64,000 bases of DNA, from positions 11,636,501 through 11,700,500 of the forward strand of contig SMMW01000001.1 in NCBI GenBank assembly GCA_004794655.1. The letters are read 5' to 3'. Source of the stretch: Marisa cornuarietis. Taxonomy: Eukaryota > Mollusca > Gastropoda > Architaenioglossa > Ampullariidae. Shown here one piece after another: positions 61,695 through 64,000 of the stretch. The first letter of the stretch is position 1. Every line of letters starts with the position of its first letter. The notes beneath the pieces are model-generated. The model did no database searches. It saw nothing but the letters and a program-made list of their open reading frames with translations, and was not told the origin of the DNA. The position numbers and the translations under genes were made by a program.

Positions 61695-61890
61695 AACCTG
61701 ATATGTTCGGTCTGCTTGTCACAATTGCAGTAAGGATTGCAAAGGTCCTGGGTTCAGGTCTTGCATCTGAGCACAGGACTGACCGCTGAATTCTTCTTTC
61801 TCTGGGTCAACATTGTCCCCGTAGTGCGAAATCACTACAAGTAGGAAGTGCTTTATTTATCCAGTAAAGCCAGCCGACCAACCATTCGAC
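61695..61890 (+). mobile_element. Old SINE copy related to family C
   Basis: On the plus strand CTGCTTGTCACAATTGCAGT and a B-box-like GGGTTCAGGTCTTG are followed by GTAGTGCGAAATCACTACAA and GGAAGTGCTTTATTTATCC. This is the same order as the minus-strand copy at 47557 (head, then GTGCAAAATCACC, then AAGTGCTT inverted). It is strongly diverged, with no target duplication seen. Confidence 0.5.
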
Positions 61891-63481
61891 TGAGAGCCCG
61901 CCAGAAAAGAGCTTTTATCTTTAAAGGGCTTACAATGACAATGACTTTTTATCTCTGAGAGAATTATCGGTGTAAACACAACTCTTCTCAGAATAAGGCA
62001 AAAGACAAATACTCTATATAGAGAACACGATTAGAATACGAACGATTATATATACAGTTGTATCGTGATTCACATTCTGCTCTCACAGACTCCCTTCGTA
62101 GACCGACTTGAGTTGCAGCAATTTCAACGCTTGTTTAAAAGCACTAAAGGGCTGTATACGAAACTATTTTATGATCTGATCGTTTTCTGTTTGAGGGTAC
62201 GAAAACGCTGTCCGAATGGCAGGAACTGGTAATATTTAGCTAGTACATCAATCTTATCCATGGCAATCTTCCTTTTTAATCAGGCGTTGGTCGTACACAA
62301 TACTCAGCTGCTCTGCTCTAGTTTCACTTCTGCTACTTTAACACATAATTTACTGCACGCAAAAACCGGACAAACATGGACAAACGTTTCACAAGCTTGA
62401 CAAATTGTTCACATGACAGCTATACAAAAACTTTGCCAGACCTGGTCAAACGGTTGTCCAGATTTATCTGGTTAAGAAAGGCCTTGACAGAAAAAAACAT
62501 TGCCGAATATATGACTATTAGTCATATTTGTGTCTATAGTATACACAGTCAGTCCCTTTACCTGCTCGACCTGCAAACAATTCGTGATCAGTGCGAAAGC
62601 AAACATGTTCTCTCCTATAATTAATGTATTAAATGATAACGATTAAGTAGTAGTCTAGGTGAGAGCACACTAAGATTAGTTGAAGCATAAGTTCTAGAAA
62701 CAAACAAAAAAACGCAGAAATAGAAAAAAAATTAAGGTGGAGGGTAAAATCTTTTACCTGATCTTGCTTCTGCCAAAAAAGACGGAATACAGCGCCCGAA
62801 AACTGAGGGTCTCCTTATGAAGGTATTTACGAGGAGCTGTGGCGACTGTGCGCCGTTATTTTTAAATTAGGTGACTCATTTTTCCTGCTGCGTATTGTAC
62901 CCTTAAAGGAACTGAGAACTATCAAGGAAGCTCATCGCACATGTGTTTCAGTCGCCCTAGCGATGAATGGCGTGTGTATTGGTCAAATCAAAGCCGTTGT
63001 AAGACCCAATTCATTTCCATCCGTCTTAATCCTACAGCCTGTTGTGCAAAGGGGATGGATGTTGCATCATGATTTGTTGCTGGTCGCACGCTTTTGACCC
63101 ACGACATGCGAGGATAATTGTGTATGAGTGCATGCGTGCGTTAGAATGTGTGTGTGTGTGCGTCGCGGGTCGACCTTAAAACACTATTTCATTTATAAAC
63201 TGTAACCAATCACTTAAAAGAAGCAGCTATATTCTCAATAAATTATCTTTTTATTTTTATAATAATATTATTTAATTAATTATTTAATATTCATGTTAAT
63301 CCAAGAACTGTTGAGGGTTAATAGCCAGCAGAATCAGTCAGGTATCCTTATTCCAATTCTTGGAATTATTCGTAACACTGGCATCTGACTCTAGTCAGAT
63401 ACTGCTGATGTCTGCATTGAACTTAACAAAAAATAATATAATTCGTGTACTTTCTAAACATAAAAGTAACGGAATTTTTTT

Positions 63482-63516
63482 TTCTCTCTCTCTCTCTCAC
63501 TCACACACACACACGC
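63482..63516. repeat. (TC)n(AC)n microsatellite
   Basis: A run of TC units passes into AC units. A CA-rich, Thr/His-coding low-complexity tract continues to about 63700. Open frames across it (63360-63795) are composition artefacts. Confidence 0.85.
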
Positions 63517-64000
63517 ACATTCACGCGCGTGCGAGTATACACTCTCAACCACCACCACCTCCACACAATGGTACACGCTCTCAACCATCCACACACACAC
63601 GTACACACTCGCAACCATCCACCTAACCAGGTCACCAACCATCCATCTATTTATTCACCCACGCGTGGACACATCCCTTCCTCCTCCACACACACACGAT
63701 TACATCCGCAACCGACTGCACTAAACTATATTATTACCACAGATGATTATTGCATAAGTAGGCCTGGGTGTGAGTATATAGCTATAAGTGAATAATTACA
63801 ATCGGTATAATGCAAGAGGCAGAGGATTACAACAAGGGGATATAAGCTAGTATCGTGCAACAAGCAGAAGTGGAACTGGTTTGCATCGGTCTCATTCATC
63901 CTTTCATGGGTCCGAGGTCGGATGTGGGATGCCTGGGAACTGGGGTCAGCTGACTACGTCGATCGTGTTGAGAGAAGATGAGCGTAGGCGAAAGGTCAAG

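Larger units (their letters stand above)
55762..64000. other. Right flank upstream of Rel, no gene recognised
   Basis: This 8.2-kb stretch includes the Rel promoter (first few hundred bases). CpG frequency is higher than in the introns. It contains microsatellites, small tandem repeats, an old SINE at about 61700 and several open frames, none with a recognisable family. The most exon-like frame is 57503-57796. No confident gene could be built. Confidence 0.5.

Noticed and set aside
63360..63795. Thr/His/Pro-rich open frames at the right end
   Set aside because: They are composition artefacts of CA-rich and TC-rich simple repeats.

Overview
This is a eukaryotic, animal nuclear window. Genes are split into many short exons with GT-AG introns, the base composition is AT-rich, and introns carry microsatellites, tRNA-derived SINEs, a solo LTR and a decayed LINE. 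Protein similarity and repeat style suggest a lophotrochozoan, most likely a gastropod mollusc. That assignment is inference. No prokaryotic-style operon, CRISPR array, rRNA or intact tRNA gene was seen.

Four protein-coding genes could be assembled exon by exon with phase-consistent splice sites. From left to right they are: (1) NDUFAF5 on the plus strand (2437-11587, 10 coding exons, 378 aa), a mitochondrial complex I assembly methyltransferase-fold protein. (2) SOS, Son of sevenless, on the minus strand (31567 down to 12436, 23 coding exons, 1262 aa), the Ras/Rac guanine nucleotide exchange factor. (3) AIDA on the plus strand (32628-37052, 10 coding exons, 309 aa), the Axin interactor with a C-terminal C2 domain. 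(4) A Rel/NF-kB transcription factor on the minus strand (55761 down to 45398, 12 coding exons, 610 aa), with a Rel homology domain, a nuclear localisation signal and a Q-rich activation tail but no ankyrin repeats. NDUFAF5 and SOS converge tail to tail, SOS and AIDA diverge from a region of about 1.06 kb, and AIDA and Rel converge across about 8.3 kb of repeat-rich DNA.

The rest is non-coding or mobile. NDUFAF5 intron 5 holds a 1.4-kb solo LTR with a perfect 5-bp target duplication. NDUFAF5 intron 8 holds an antisense, decayed STRAD-like pseudokinase copy. A SOS intron holds a short cluster of GC-rich palindromes. The AIDA-Rel interval holds a LINE remnant (endonuclease, reverse transcriptase, C-terminal zinc finger). 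Two or three tRNA-headed SINE families and a roughly 98% identical 340-bp dispersed repeat pair occur in introns and spacers. The left 2.4 kb and the right 8.2 kb contain no gene I can identify, only microsatellites, small tandem repeats and two unassigned exon-like open frames.

The genes do not form one pathway. However, SOS (Ras/MAPK), AIDA (Axin/JNK) and Rel (NF-kB) are all signalling components and sit side by side. I found no clearly new system. The best candidates for follow-up are the STRAD-like pseudogene, the palindrome cluster, the solo LTR and the exon-like frames upstream of Rel.
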